Assembly: GCF_004331955.1 (NCBI RefSeq)
Contig: NZ_CP036532.1
Coordinates: 248,001-312,000 of the forward strand
Source of the DNA: Roseitalea porphyridii
GTDB taxonomy: Bacteria; Pseudomonadota; Alphaproteobacteria; Rhizobiales; Rhizobiaceae
Reading direction: 5' to 3'
DNA: 64,000 nt
Shown here: in pieces, positions 34,553-44,741 of the stretch
Numbering within the stretch: the stretch's first letter is position 1
Layout: every line of letters begins with the position of its first letter
Notes under the pieces: model-generated
Seen by the model: the letters and a program-made list of their open reading frames with translations, nothing else
Databases searched by the model: none
Told to the model about the DNA's origin: nothing
Program-made: the position numbers and the translations under genes

Positions 34553-35323
34553 ATGGACATTCAGCGGCTCGACGTCGACGGCGCCCCCATCGCCGTTCGC
34601 CATCGTGACGGCGGGGCGCCGGGCTTCGTCTGGCTGGGTGGCTACCGCTCCGACATGGACGGCACCAAGGCGGTCGAACTCGATCGCTGGTGCGGCGAAC
34701 GGGGCCTGGCCTGCACGCGGTTCGACTATTCCGGTCACGGCCAGTCGGGCGGCGACTTCAGGGACGGAACGATCTCGCGCTGGCTCGGCGAAGCGATGGC
34801 GGTCGTCGACGCGTTCGCGCGCAAACCGGTCATTCTTGTCGGCTCGTCGATGGGCGCCTGGATCGCGCTGCGCATGGTCCAGGAGCTGAACACGGGCCTC
34901 CAGAGCGACCCGGTCGCCGGCCTGTTGCTGCTGGCGCCCGCGCCCGACTTCACCTCGGAGCTGCACGAGCCGCACCTGACCGATGCGCAGCGGCGCGATC
35001 TCGACGAGAAGGGGTTCTTCGCCGAGCCGACACCCTATGGACCCGATCCGAACATCTTCACCCGGGCGCTGTTCGAGGACGGCCGCGAGAACCGCGTCAT
35101 GACCGACCCGATCGACACGTTCTGCCCGGTGCACATCATTCAGGGGCAGGCCGATCCGGACGTTCCGTGGCAGCACGCCCAGCGCCTGTTCGAGCTTCTG
35201 TCGAAGGACGATGCGGTGATCGGCTACGTCAAGGACGGTGACCACCGCCTGTCGCGGCCGCAGGACATCGCGCTGATCGTCAAGGCTGCCGGCGCGCTTG
35301 CCGACCAGGTGGGCGCGCGCTGA
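34553..35323 (+). CDS. alpha/beta hydrolase
   Basis: 256 residues. Oxyanion and nucleophile region: FVWLGGYRSDMDGTKA and ILVGSSMGAWIALRM, with the nucleophile serine in GSSMG (about residues 102-106); acid in QADPDVPWQHA and histidine in DGDHRLSRP. This is a complete triad of a serine hydrolase, probably a carboxylester or thioester hydrolase; close relatives of this group (ABHD10-like) act on acyl-thioester or glucuronide substrates, but I cannot assign one. Ribosome binding site GGAGGGG. The BenE-type gene follows after 3 bases, so they are co-transcribed. Confidence 0.88.
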   Translation: MDIQRLDVDGAPIAVRHRDGGAPGFVWLGGYRSDMDGTKAVELDRWCGERGLACTRFDYSGHGQSGGDFRDGTISRWLGEAMAVVDAFARKPVILVGSSMGAWIALRMVQELNTGLQSDPVAGLLLLAPAPDFTSELHEPHLTDAQRRDLDEKGFFAEPTPYGPDPNIFTRALFEDGRENRVMTDPIDTFCPVHIIQGQADPDVPWQHAQRLFELLSKDDAVIGYVKDGDHRLSRPQDIALIVKAAGALADQVGAR

Positions 35324-35326
35324 CAC

Positions 35327-36469
35327 ATGTTGCGGCTGACCACCCTGTCCTCGGCGCTCGTCGCCTCCTTCGTCGGCTTCGGCGGCACGATGGCGCTGGT
35401 GCTCGGCGCGGCGCAATCGGTCGGCGCGACCGAGGCGCAGACGGCAAGCTGGATCACCGCGATCGCCATCGCCGTGGCGCTCGAGACGTTGATCCTGTCG
35501 GTCTGGTTCCGCATGCCGATCATCGCGGCGTGGTCGATCGCCGGCCTTGCGCTTGTGACGGCGAGCACCGGCTACACCATGAACGAAGCGGTCGGCGCGT
35601 TCGTCGCCGCCGGCCTGCTGACCGTCGCCACCGGCCTGTTCCGGCCGCTGATGCGGGCCGTCGAGGCGATCCCCGGCGCGATCTCGGCGGGCATGTTGGG
35701 CGGCATCCTGTTGCCTTTCGTCGTCGCAGGCGCGCAGGCCGCGACGGTCGATCCGGCCTTCATCCTGCCGCTGGCGGCGGGCTTCTTCGTGTTGCGGGTC
35801 TGGGATGCCCAGCTTGCGGTGATCGGGGTGCTTTTCGCCGGGGTGGGGTGGGCCCTCCTCGGCGGCATGGCCGACGCGCCGATCGCCGTCGAGATGTCGG
35901 CGCTGACCTTCACCATGCCGGAAATCTCGGTCGGCTCGTTCTTCGGCCTCGCGGTGCCGCTCTATATCGTCACCATGGCCTCGCAGAACCTGCCGGGGCT
36001 CGCCGTGCTGCGCGCCGACGGCTATCGCCCGCCGGCCGGCCCGGTCATCGCGGTGACCGGGATCGGCTCGACATTGACCGGCTTCGCCGGCGCTTCGTCG
36101 ACCAATCTCGCCGCCGTCACGGCGGCCATCTGCACCGGCCCGGACGCCCATCCCGACCCGGAAAGACGCTGGGCCACCGGCGTCTGGTACGGGCTGATCT
36201 ACTGCGTGTTCGCCGTCTTCGGCGCCTCGCTGGTCGCCCTGGTCGCGACCCTGCCCGAGGCTCTGATCGCCCTCGTGCTCGGCATCGCGCTTCTGGGCCC
36301 GCTCGCCAACTCCACCCGCATCGCCGTCGCCGACGAAAAGGACCGCATCGCGGCCATGACGACCTTCGCCGTCACCGCGTCGGGGATCGTCTTCTTCGGC
36401 ATCGGCGCGGCCTTCTGGGGGCTCCTCATGGGGCTGGCGGTGCATTTTCTTTCGCGCCTAAGGGGCTGA
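35327..36469 (+). CDS. BenE-family transporter
   Basis: 380 residues with about 12 hydrophobic helices. Family stretches: ASFVGFGGTMALVLGAAQSVGA at the N-terminus, AIPGAISAGMLGGILLPF and VTMASQNLPGLAVLRADGY-type segment, all of the BenE/YdcO benzoate:H+ symporter family. Substrate unproven; no benzoate degradation genes are nearby. ATG 35327 is 3 bases after the hydrolase stop with no separate ribosome binding site, which supports coupling. Confidence 0.85.
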   Translation: MLRLTTLSSALVASFVGFGGTMALVLGAAQSVGATEAQTASWITAIAIAVALETLILSVWFRMPIIAAWSIAGLALVTASTGYTMNEAVGAFVAAGLLTVATGLFRPLMRAVEAIPGAISAGMLGGILLPFVVAGAQAATVDPAFILPLAAGFFVLRVWDAQLAVIGVLFAGVGWALLGGMADAPIAVEMSALTFTMPEISVGSFFGLAVPLYIVTMASQNLPGLAVLRADGYRPPAGPVIAVTGIGSTLTGFAGASSTNLAAVTAAICTGPDAHPDPERRWATGVWYGLIYCVFAVFGASLVALVATLPEALIALVLGIALLGPLANSTRIAVADEKDRIAAMTTFAVTASGIVFFGIGAAFWGLLMGLAVHFLSRLRG

Positions 36470-36595
36470 ACCTTAACGCGATTTAATCTGAATGCGTCGC
36501 AAAAAGCGGTTTGAATGCTTGCGCAGGCCCCCTCGTGTCACCACTTCAGAAACGTGGCGCAGACGACGTCACGACGAAAATGGGGTGAATGACAC

Positions 36596-37063
36596 ATGAC
36601 ACAGACTGCGTTGATCCGTCCCGCCTGGACGCCGGCGACCATCGGCCTGATGGTGTTGGGCTTCATCGTGTTCTGGCCGCTCGGCCTTGCGATGCTTGCC
36701 TACATCCTGTGGGGCGACCGCCTTGAAGGCTTCAAGGGTGACGTCAACCGCGCCACCGACCAGATGGCCAGGAGCTGGGGCCGTTGCAGCCGTTCGGCGA
36801 CCATGTCGCCGCGTACCGGCAATGTCGCCTTCGACGACTGGCGTGAGGCCGAACTCAAGCGGATCGAGGAAGAGCGCCGCAAGCTCGACGAGATGCGCCA
36901 GGAGTTCGACGACTATCTGCGCGAACTGCGCCGTGCCAAGGACCAGAAGGAATTCGACGAGTTCATGGCCCAGCGCGCACGCGACATGGATGCCGATGCC
37001 GACAACGGCAATGGCGCCCGCGGTTCCTCGGTGCCCAACGTTAAGGGTTCGGACGGCCTCTGA
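36596..37063 (+). CDS. DUF2852 membrane protein
   Basis: 155 residues. A single or re-entrant hydrophobic helix at about 14-40 (TIGLMVLGFIVFWPLGLAML) is followed by the charged coiled-coil WREAELKRIEEERRKLDEMR and ELRRAKDQKEFDEFMAQR. This is the DUF2852 family, common in Hyphomicrobiales, function unknown; the shape suggests a membrane-anchored scaffold. It stands alone with its own terminator at 37129-37159. Confidence 0.88.
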   Translation: MTQTALIRPAWTPATIGLMVLGFIVFWPLGLAMLAYILWGDRLEGFKGDVNRATDQMARSWGRCSRSATMSPRTGNVAFDDWREAELKRIEEERRKLDEMRQEFDDYLRELRRAKDQKEFDEFMAQRARDMDADADNGNGARGSSVPNVKGSDGL

Positions 37064-37128
37064 GCCAGGTCCCGGCCCGAGCCGGCGTCGCCATGGTGGC
37101 GCCGGCCGACCTCCAGACCCGAATTCGG

Positions 37129-37159
37129 CCGGACCTGCCTCGCGCAGGTCCGGCTTTTT
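37129..37159 (+). terminator. intrinsic terminator after the DUF2852 gene
   Basis: A perfect 10-bp stem CCGGACCTGC (37129-37138) / GCAGGTCCGG (37144-37153) with a 5-base loop, followed by CTTTTT. Confidence 0.9.
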
Positions 37160-37197
37160 CGTCTGTCAGAGCCCGCGAATCGCGCTAAAAACCGATC

Positions 37198-37941
37198 ATG
37201 CTTCAGGGGTTCGCACGTTTTCGCCGCGATGCGCCGCCACGGCCCGACAGCCACGAGGTGGCCGGCCGGACGCTGCCGCTCGCCATTGTCGAGAACCCCC
37301 GCGCCAAGCGTCTCACGCTCAGGATCCAGCCCGGCGACCGGGGCCTGAAGGTGACCGTGCCACCCGGCATGGCGCAGGCCGAGATCGACCGTTTCCTCGC
37401 ACGACAGCAGGACTGGCTGACCCACAAGCTCGCCGCCATGCCCGACCGTCCGCAGGTGCGGCCCGGAATCAAGCTGCCCGTTGGCGGCGTCAACCATTTG
37501 ATCGTCCATGAACCGGGGCGTGGCGTGACTGCCCCGCGCGCCGGTGCGGACGGGCCCGAACTCGTCGTGCGTGGTCCGGCCGAGCATTTGCCGCGCCGGG
37601 TGGCGGACTTTCTCAGGAAGCAGGCGAAGGCCGAGATCGAGCCGCTCGTCGCGCGCCACACGGCCGCGGTCGGCAAGCCGGCCCGCGCGGTGCGCTACAA
37701 GGACACGGTCAGCCGCTGGGGCTCGTGCTCGTCGGAGGGCAATCTGTCCTTTTCCTGGCGCATCGCCATGGCGCCGCCGGCGGTCATCAACTACCTCGTC
37801 GCGCACGAGGTGGCCCATCTGCGCGAGATGAACCACGGACCGCGCTTCTGGGCGCTGTGCAACGAGCTTTGCCCCGACACCGATCGCTGCAAGGCTTGGC
37901 TGAAACGCAACGGCTCGAAGCTGCAGGCGATCGTCTTCTGA
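37198..37941 (+). CDS. YgjP/DUF45-type zinc metallopeptidase
   Basis: 247 residues. The N-terminal beta-rich part (AIVENPRAKRLTLRIQPG) leads to the metallopeptidase-like core: RWGSCSSEGNLSFSWRIAMAP, then the zinc motif HEVAH (about residues 202-206) with LREMNHGPRFW as the third-ligand region. Family known as SprT-like or M48-related DUF45 (YgjP); YgjP-type proteins are often found with restriction or DNA-repair genes, but here it stands upstream of trpF (41 bases), as in other Hyphomicrobiales. Substrate unknown. Confidence 0.88.
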   Translation: MLQGFARFRRDAPPRPDSHEVAGRTLPLAIVENPRAKRLTLRIQPGDRGLKVTVPPGMAQAEIDRFLARQQDWLTHKLAAMPDRPQVRPGIKLPVGGVNHLIVHEPGRGVTAPRAGADGPELVVRGPAEHLPRRVADFLRKQAKAEIEPLVARHTAAVGKPARAVRYKDTVSRWGSCSSEGNLSFSWRIAMAPPAVINYLVAHEVAHLREMNHGPRFWALCNELCPDTDRCKAWLKRNGSKLQAIVF

Positions 37942-37982
37942 CTGCCCTCGACTCGCGCACACGCGCGCGTTAAGCGGGTGCG

Positions 37983-38660
37983 ATGAGCCTCGAGATCAAG
38001 ATTTGCGGCCTTTCGACGATGGACGCGCTTCTGGCGGCCACAGCCGGCGGCGCGAGCCATGCGGGCTTCATCTTCTTTGCGAAGTCGCCCCGGCACGTCA
38101 CGCCCGAGATGGCCGCCCCGCTCGCGGCGCGTGCGCGCGAGAAAGGCGTGCAGCCGGTCGCCGTGACGGTCGATGCGGACGACTCCAAGCTCGACGCCAT
38201 CGTCGAAGCGGTTCAGCCGGCCATGCTGCAGCTTCACGGCGCAGAAAGCCCCGGCCGGGTGGTCGACCTCAAGGCGCGCTACGGCCTGCCGGTCATGAAG
38301 GCGTTCGCGGTCAGCGTTCCCGCCGACCTCGACCGGCTCGGCCCCTATGCGGGCGTTGCCGACCGGTTCCTGCTCGACGCAAGACCGCCAAGAGGCTCGG
38401 ACCTGCCGGGCGGCAACGGCGTCAGCTTCGACTGGTCGTTGCTCGAGCGCCTTCCCGCCGGCACGCCCTACATGCTTTCGGGCGGGCTGAACGCGGACAA
38501 CATCGCCGAAGCGCTGGCGATCGCGGACCCGCCCGGCATCGATGTCTCCTCGGGCGTCGAGAGCGGGCCGGGCGTCAAGGACAGCGCGCTGATCGAGGCC
38601 TTTCTTCTGGCCGTCGCCGAGGCACAGGAAGACCGGCGGACCGCCGCCGTGGGAGTATGA
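37983..38660 (+). CDS. trpF: phosphoribosylanthranilate isomerase
   Basis: 225 residues of the TIM-barrel TrpF family: [11 protein letters not shown] with the catalytic cysteine C8, [12 protein letters not shown], the aspartate in FLLDARPP and [13 protein letters not shown]. It opens phosphoribosylanthranilate to CdRP in tryptophan synthesis. First gene of trpF-trpB-(flavodoxin)-(arsC)-trpA; trpB starts 1 base after its stop. A few extra residues at the C-terminus are alanine/arginine-rich. Confidence 0.97.
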   Translation: MSLEIKICGLSTMDALLAATAGGASHAGFIFFAKSPRHVTPEMAAPLAARAREKGVQPVAVTVDADDSKLDAIVEAVQPAMLQLHGAESPGRVVDLKARYGLPVMKAFAVSVPADLDRLGPYAGVADRFLLDARPPRGSDLPGGNGVSFDWSLLERLPAGTPYMLSGGLNADNIAEALAIADPPGIDVSSGVESGPGVKDSALIEAFLLAVAEAQEDRRTAAVGV

Positions 38661-38661
38661 C

Positions 38662-39882
<1,221 letters not shown>

Positions 39883-39884
39883 CG

Positions 39885-40589
39885 ATGGCGGATTTCTCCG
39901 ACCTCAAGGCGCTGTTCATCAACTGCACGCTGAAGGCCAGCCATCAGGGCGAGAGCCACACCGAGCGTCTGATGCGCAATTCCATGGCGATCATGGACGC
40001 GAACGGCGTGACGGTCGATTATCTGCGCGCGGCCGATCACCGGATCGCGCACGGCATCATGCCGGACATGCGCGAGCACGGCGCCGAGCGGGACGACTGG
40101 CCGGACATTTTCTGGCCGAAGGTGCGCGACGCGAACATTCTCGTCCTCGGCACGCCGATCTGGCTGGGCGAGGAATCCTCGTTCTGCCGCATGATCATCG
40201 AGCGGCTCTATGCCCATTCGAGCCAGCAGAACGAGCGCGGTCAGGGCGTCTTCTACGGCAAGGCGGGCGGCTGCGTCGTCACCGGCAACGAGGACGGCAT
40301 CAAGCACGTCGCCATGACCTGCCTTTACGCGCTGCAGCACGTCGGCTACGTCATCCCGCCGCAGGCCGATTGCGGCTGGATCGGCGAGGCCGGCCCCGGC
40401 GCGTCCTATGGCGACGACGGCGCGGGCTACGACAACGATTTCACCAAGCGCAACACCACCTTCATGAGCTGGAACCTGATGCACATGGCCACACTGCTGG
40501 CCGATGCGGGCGGATTTCCCGTCGGCGGCAACCAGCCGGGCAAATGGAGCGAGGGCGAGCGCTTCGACCATCCGGAGATCTCGGCGTGA
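39885..40589 (+). CDS. flavodoxin-like NAD(P)H-dependent oxidoreductase
   Basis: 234 residues. N-terminal strand and loop ALFINCTLKASHQGESHTER match the NADPH-dependent FMN reductase/flavodoxin fold (phosphate-binding loop T-x-K/R-x-x-S), with NILVLGTPIWLGEESSFCR as the second flavin-binding loop. Probably reduces quinones or related small molecules with an FMN cofactor. ATG 39885 is 2 bases after the trpB stop and its own stop overlaps arsC (GTGA), so it is translated as part of the trp transcript. It replaces the direct trpB-trpA junction. Confidence 0.88.
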   Translation: MADFSDLKALFINCTLKASHQGESHTERLMRNSMAIMDANGVTVDYLRAADHRIAHGIMPDMREHGAERDDWPDIFWPKVRDANILVLGTPIWLGEESSFCRMIIERLYAHSSQQNERGQGVFYGKAGGCVVTGNEDGIKHVAMTCLYALQHVGYVIPPQADCGWIGEAGPGASYGDDGAGYDNDFTKRNTTFMSWNLMHMATLLADAGGFPVGGNQPGKWSEGERFDHPEISA

Positions 40590-41011
40590 GCGACATCACC
40601 ATCTACCACAACCCCAATTGCGGCACCTCGCGCAACGTGCTGGCAATGATCCGCGCGTCGGGCGCCGAGCCCGAAGTGATCGAATACCTGAAGACGCCGC
40701 CTGGGCGCGACAGGCTGGTCGAACTGATCGCGGCCACCGGCCTTCCGGTGCGCGACGTGCTGCGCCGCAAGGGCACCCCCTATGACGAACTGGGTCTCGA
40801 CGATCCGAAATGGACCGACGACCAGCTCATCGACTTCATGGTCGAACACCCGATCCTGATGAACCGGCCGTTCGTCGTCACGCCGCTTGGCACCGTGCTG
40901 GCCCGGCCTTCCGAAAAGGTGCTCGAGGTGCTGCCCGATGCCGAAAAGGTCGGCACCTTCACCAAGGAGGATGGCGAGGTGGTCCACGCGGTCGGGGGGA
41001 AACGCCAATGA
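40586..41011 (+). CDS. arsC: arsenate reductase, glutaredoxin-coupled type
   Basis: 141 residues starting with GTG 40586, which overlaps the previous stop (GTGA). The N-terminal redox motif [15 protein letters not shown] carries the catalytic cysteine C11 with the CGTSR loop; [10 protein letters not shown] and [12 protein letters not shown] contain the arginines that bind arsenate. This is the ArsC of the glutaredoxin family, reducing arsenate to arsenite. No arsB, acr3 or arsR gene is near, so a purely arsenic role is uncertain; related Spx/YffB proteins have other substrates. It overlaps trpA by four bases (ATGA). Confidence 0.9.
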   Translation: MSDITIYHNPNCGTSRNVLAMIRASGAEPEVIEYLKTPPGRDRLVELIAATGLPVRDVLRRKGTPYDELGLDDPKWTDDQLIDFMVEHPILMNRPFVVTPLGTVLARPSEKVLEVLPDAEKVGTFTKEDGEVVHAVGGKRQ

Positions 41012-41847
41012 GCAACCGTTTCGACACGCTGTTCGCACGCCTCACCGACGAGGGCCGGCCGGCGCTGGTGACCTATTTCATGGGCGGCGATCCCGATCCC
41101 GACACATCGCTCGCCATCATGAAGGCGCTGCCCGGGGCCGGCGCCGACATCATCGAACTCGGCATGCCCTTCTCCGACCCGATGGCGGACGGGCCGGCGA
41201 TCCAGATGGCCGGTCAGCGCGCCCTCAAGGCCGGGCAGACGCTCGCCGGAACGATCGCCATGGCGCGCGCCTTCCGGGAAACCGACGCCGACACGCCGAT
41301 CGTGCTGATGGGCTATTACAACCCGATCTACATCTACGGCGTCGACCGCTTCCTGACCGATGCCAGGGCCGCCGGCATCGACGGGCTGATCGTCGTCGAC
41401 CTGCCGCCGGAGATGGACGGGGAGCTGTGCCTGCCGGCGCTTTCCGCCGGCGTCAGCTTCATCCGCCTCGCCACGCCGACCACCGACGACAAGCGCCTGC
41501 CGGCCGTGCTCGCCAACACGTCGGGCTTTGTCTATTATGTCTCGATGACCGGCATCACCGGCTCTGCCATCGCCGACACCGGCGCGGTCGCCGAGGCGGT
41601 CAAGCGCATCAAGGGCCACACGCCGCTTCCGGTCTGCGTCGGCTTCGGCGTCAAGACGGCCGAACAGGCCGCGCTGATCGGCCGTGACGCCGATGGCGTC
41701 GTGGTCGGCACGGCCATCGTCAACGCCATTGCCGGCTCGCTGGACGGCGACGGCAAGGCGACGGGCGACACGGTGGCGGCGGTTTCCACGCTGGTGCGCG
41801 GCCTGGCCGACGGCGTGCGCTCGGCGCGCCTTGAAGCAGCCGAATAG
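41008..41847 (+). CDS. trpA: tryptophan synthase alpha chain
   Basis: 279 residues. TrpA signature [19 protein letters not shown] (about residues 48-66, with the catalytic glutamate E50 and aspartate D61), [15 protein letters not shown] and the phosphate loop [12 protein letters not shown]. It cleaves indole-3-glycerol phosphate. ATG 41008 overlaps the arsC stop. accD follows after 32 bases with AAAGGAG, typical of trpA-accD-folC in Hyphomicrobiales. Confidence 0.98.
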   Translation: MSNRFDTLFARLTDEGRPALVTYFMGGDPDPDTSLAIMKALPGAGADIIELGMPFSDPMADGPAIQMAGQRALKAGQTLAGTIAMARAFRETDADTPIVLMGYYNPIYIYGVDRFLTDARAAGIDGLIVVDLPPEMDGELCLPALSAGVSFIRLATPTTDDKRLPAVLANTSGFVYYVSMTGITGSAIADTGAVAEAVKRIKGHTPLPVCVGFGVKTAEQAALIGRDADGVVVGTAIVNAIAGSLDGDGKATGDTVAAVSTLVRGLADGVRSARLEAAE

Positions 41848-41879
41848 ATCGGCCACATCTGCGCGCAAAGGAGTTCGCC

Positions 41880-42896
41880 ATGAACTGGATCACCAACTAT
41901 GTGCGCCCGCGGCTCAATTCGATGCTGGGCCGCCGCGAGACGCCCGAGAACCTCTGGATCAAATGTCCGGAGACCGGCGAGATGGTGTTCCACGCCGACG
42001 TCGAGGAAAACCAATGGGTGATCCCGGTCTCCGGCCATCACATGAAGATCACGGCGCGCGAGCGGCTGCGCCATTTCTATGACGAGGGCGCGTTCGAGGA
42101 GATCGCCAATCCCGAGGTGCCGCAGGACCCGCTGCGGTTTCGTGACCAGAAGAAATATGCCGACCGGCTGCGCGAGAACCGGCTGAAGACCGGGCTCGAG
42201 GATTCCATCATCAACGCGACCGGCACGCTCGAGGGCATGCGGATCGTCACCACCGTGCACGATTTCTCGTTCATGGGCGGGTCGCTCGGCATGGCGGCGG
42301 GCGAAGCGATCATCAGGGGCTTCGAGACGGCGGTGGAAAGGAAGTGCCCGATGGTGCTGTTCGCCGCCTCGGGCGGCGCGCGCATGCAGGAAGGCATCCT
42401 GTCGCTGATGCAGTTGCCGCGCACCACTGTCGCCGTGGAGATGCTCAAGGAAGCCGGCCTGCCCTACATCGTCGTTCTGACCAATCCGACCACAGGCGGG
42501 GTTTCGGCCTCCTATGCAATGCTCGGCGACATCCATATCGCCGAGCCGGGCGCGGTGATCGGCTTTGCCGGCGCGCGCGTGATCGAGCAGACCATTCGCG
42601 AAAAGCTGCCCGAGGGCTTCCAGCGCGCCGAATATCTGCTCGATCACGGCATGGTCGACATGGTCGTGCCGCGACCAGAGCTCAGGCCGACGATCGCGCG
42701 GCTCCTGCGCATCCTGACCAAAAAGGATGCGCTCGTCACCGAAGAGCCGGCCGAACCCGCCGTGATCGACAATTCCGACACCGCGCCGGTCGCCGGGCTC
42801 GAACCGGCCGAGCCGCCTGCGAACGGATCAGCCGAACCCGGGCCCCCGCAACGTGAACCGGCCGAGACCGGCCAGAAACCGTCCCCCAGCTTCTGA
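41880..42896 (+). CDS. accD: acetyl-CoA carboxylase carboxyltransferase subunit beta
   Basis: 338 residues. Carboxyltransferase core: [32 protein letters not shown] and [25 protein letters not shown] is the CoA/biotin region. The N-terminal zinc ribbon is degenerate: only C29 remains, the partner position 32 is Thr and the second pair is replaced by IPVS (48-51). Known alphaproteobacterial AccD proteins often lack these cysteines, but zinc binding must then be lost. The last 50 residues are a Pro/Glu tail. It makes malonyl-CoA for fatty-acid synthesis with AccA, AccB and AccC. Confidence 0.96.
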   Translation: MNWITNYVRPRLNSMLGRRETPENLWIKCPETGEMVFHADVEENQWVIPVSGHHMKITARERLRHFYDEGAFEEIANPEVPQDPLRFRDQKKYADRLRENRLKTGLEDSIINATGTLEGMRIVTTVHDFSFMGGSLGMAAGEAIIRGFETAVERKCPMVLFAASGGARMQEGILSLMQLPRTTVAVEMLKEAGLPYIVVLTNPTTGGVSASYAMLGDIHIAEPGAVIGFAGARVIEQTIREKLPEGFQRAEYLLDHGMVDMVVPRPELRPTIARLLRILTKKDALVTEEPAEPAVIDNSDTAPVAGLEPAEPPANGSAEPGPPQREPAETGQKPSPSF

Positions 42897-42909
42897 CAGG
42901 CCGGACGCC

Positions 42910-44274
42910 GTGACCCACGATCCTCAAGGCCCGCCCCTGGCGGGCGCCGATCTCGTCTCCCCGGACGAGGCCACCCGCGCCATCGAGGCGCTGATGGCGC
43001 TCCATCCCAAGGGCTTCGATCTGACGCTGGAACGCATCCGGCGGCTTCTCGCCCGGCTCGGCGATCCCCAGAACAAGCTGCCCCCGACGATCCACATCGC
43101 CGGCACCAACGGCAAGGGGTCCTGCGCCGCCTTCTGCCGGGCCCTGCTCGAATCGGGTGGCCACAAGGTGCACGTTCACACCTCGCCGCATCTTGTGCGC
43201 TGGCACGAGCGTTTCCGCATCGCCGGCGAACTGGTCGACGACGCCGTGTTGGCCCAGGCCGTCGCGCGTGTCGCCGAGGCCAATGGCGGAGCGCCGATCA
43301 CCGTCTTCGAGATCCTGACGGCCGTGATGTTCGTTCTGTTCAGCGAGCACGAGGCGGACGCGGCGATCGTCGAGGTCGGGCTCGGCGGCCGCGCCGACGC
43401 GACCAATGTCATCGACCGACCGGCGGTCAGCGTCATCATGCCGATCGGCCTCGATCACCAGCTTCATCTGGGCGATACGGTCGATCTGATCGCCGGCGAG
43501 AAGGCCGGCATCATGAAGCCGGACGTGCCCGTGGTCATCTCCGCGCAGCCCTATCCGCTGGCGCGCGATGTCCTCGTCGCCCGGGCCGAGGCGGTCGGGG
43601 CGCCCGCCCGAATCTATGGCGAGCATTTCATCGCCTTCGAGGAACATGGCCGTTTCGTCTTTCAGGACACCGACGGGCTTCTCGATCTGCCGCTTCCGGC
43701 GCTGCCCGGCCGCCACCAGCTTGCCAACGCCGCGACCGCGATCGCCGCCCTGCGCGCCGGCGGGTTCGTGCTGACCGAGGCGGGCGCCGAACGGGCCATG
43801 CAGGCGGCAAGCTGGCCCGCGCGCATGCAGCGGATCACCGCCGGCGATCTGGTCGATCTCGCCCCGCAGGGTGCCGAGATCTGGCTCGACGGCGGACACA
43901 ATCCCGATGGCGCGGCGATGGCGGCCGAGTTCCTGGCCGCGCGCGAGGAGGAGGTGGAGCGGCCCCTGTTCATGATCGCCGGCATGCTCGACACCAAGGA
44001 CGCGCTCGGCTTCTTCCGGGTCTATGAGGGGCTGGTGCGGCACGTCTTCACCGTGCCGGTGCCCGACAGCGAGGCGGGGCACGACCCGGTGCATCTTGCC
44101 GATCTGGCGCTCGAGGCGGGGCTTTCCGCCGAACCGATGGACGATGTCCGATCGGCCCTGCGCCTTCTGGCCGAAAGCTGGAACGGGCTCGAACGGCCGC
44201 CGCGCATCCTGATCGGCGGCTCGCTCTATCTCGCCGGACAGGTGCTGCGCGAGAACGGCACGCTGCCGGACTGA
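42910..44274 (+). CDS. folC: bifunctional dihydrofolate/folylpolyglutamate synthase
   Basis: 454 residues from GTG 42910; a GTG at 42853 inside accD is less likely. ATP loop HIAGTNGKGSCAAF, substrate helix HTSPHLVRWHERFRI, and EVGLGGRADATNVI are FolC signatures of the Mur-ligase fold, with LDGGHNPDGA in the C-terminal domain. It adds glutamate to dihydropteroate and polyglutamylates folates. Last gene of trpFBA-accD-folC. Convergent with trxA; a shared hairpin lies between. Confidence 0.95.
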   Translation: MTHDPQGPPLAGADLVSPDEATRAIEALMALHPKGFDLTLERIRRLLARLGDPQNKLPPTIHIAGTNGKGSCAAFCRALLESGGHKVHVHTSPHLVRWHERFRIAGELVDDAVLAQAVARVAEANGGAPITVFEILTAVMFVLFSEHEADAAIVEVGLGGRADATNVIDRPAVSVIMPIGLDHQLHLGDTVDLIAGEKAGIMKPDVPVVISAQPYPLARDVLVARAEAVGAPARIYGEHFIAFEEHGRFVFQDTDGLLDLPLPALPGRHQLANAATAIAALRAGGFVLTEAGAERAMQAASWPARMQRITAGDLVDLAPQGAEIWLDGGHNPDGAAMAAEFLAAREEEVERPLFMIAGMLDTKDALGFFRVYEGLVRHVFTVPVPDSEAGHDPVHLADLALEAGLSAEPMDDVRSALRLLAESWNGLERPPRILIGGSLYLAGQVLRENGTLPD

Positions 44275-44287
44275 ACCTCCGGCCACG

Positions 44288-44312
44288 AAAAACCCGGCGC
44301 GATGGCCGGGTT
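44288..44312 (-). terminator. intrinsic terminator of trxA (bidirectional hairpin)
   Basis: Arms AACCCGGC (44312-44305 on the minus strand) and GCCGGGTT (44298-44291) followed by three to five T residues ending at 44288. It serves the minus-strand trxA gene; on the plus strand the same hairpin lacks a T-tract, so folC termination is weaker. Confidence 0.85.
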
Positions 44313-44337
44313 CATCGAAATCATCGTACGCGATGCG

Positions 44338-44661
44338 TCAGGCGACGGCGTTCTTCATCCAGTCCGAAAGCTTGCTCTTGGGCACGGCGCCGATCATCTG
44401 GTCGACCACTTCGCCACCCTTGAACATGTAGAGCGTCGGGATCGAGCGGATACCGTACTGGGCGGCGATCTGCGGGTTTTCGTCGATGTTCACCTTGGCG
44501 ATCTTGACCTTGCCGTCCATCTCGCCGGACAGTTCCTCGAGCGCCGGGGCGATCATCTTGCACGGCCCGCACCATTCAGCCCAGAAATCCACCACCACGG
44601 GCTCGGACGCGCCGAGCACATCGTTCTCGAAATTGTTCGTATCGACTTTCACGGTCGCCAT
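44338..44661 (-). CDS. trxA: thioredoxin
   Basis: 107 residues with the active site [14 protein letters not shown] (residues 26-39, cysteines C31 and C34) and the cis-proline in [12 protein letters not shown]. General cytoplasmic disulphide reductase. Strong ribosome binding site AAAGGAGG. It is the last gene of the minus-strand block addB-addA-trxA, 80 bases behind addA, as elsewhere in Hyphomicrobiales. Confidence 0.98.
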   Translation of the reverse strand: MATVKVDTNNFENDVLGASEPVVVDFWAEWCGPCKMIAPALEELSGEMDGKVKIAKVNIDENPQIAAQYGIRSIPTLYMFKGGEVVDQMIGAVPKSKLSDWMKNAVA

Positions 44662-44741
44662 GGCGGACCTCCTTTCAAGCTGGTGCGCCTCATGTGGGCC
44701 GCGGCGCGTTCCTATTCAAGGTCGCTTCTATAGTGCGATTC

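Noticed and set aside
36473-36486. TTAA-N6-TTAA resembling a CtrA binding site before the DUF2852 gene
   Set aside because: The spacing is six bases, not the seven of the CtrA consensus TTAA-N7-TTAA, and no second copy supports it.
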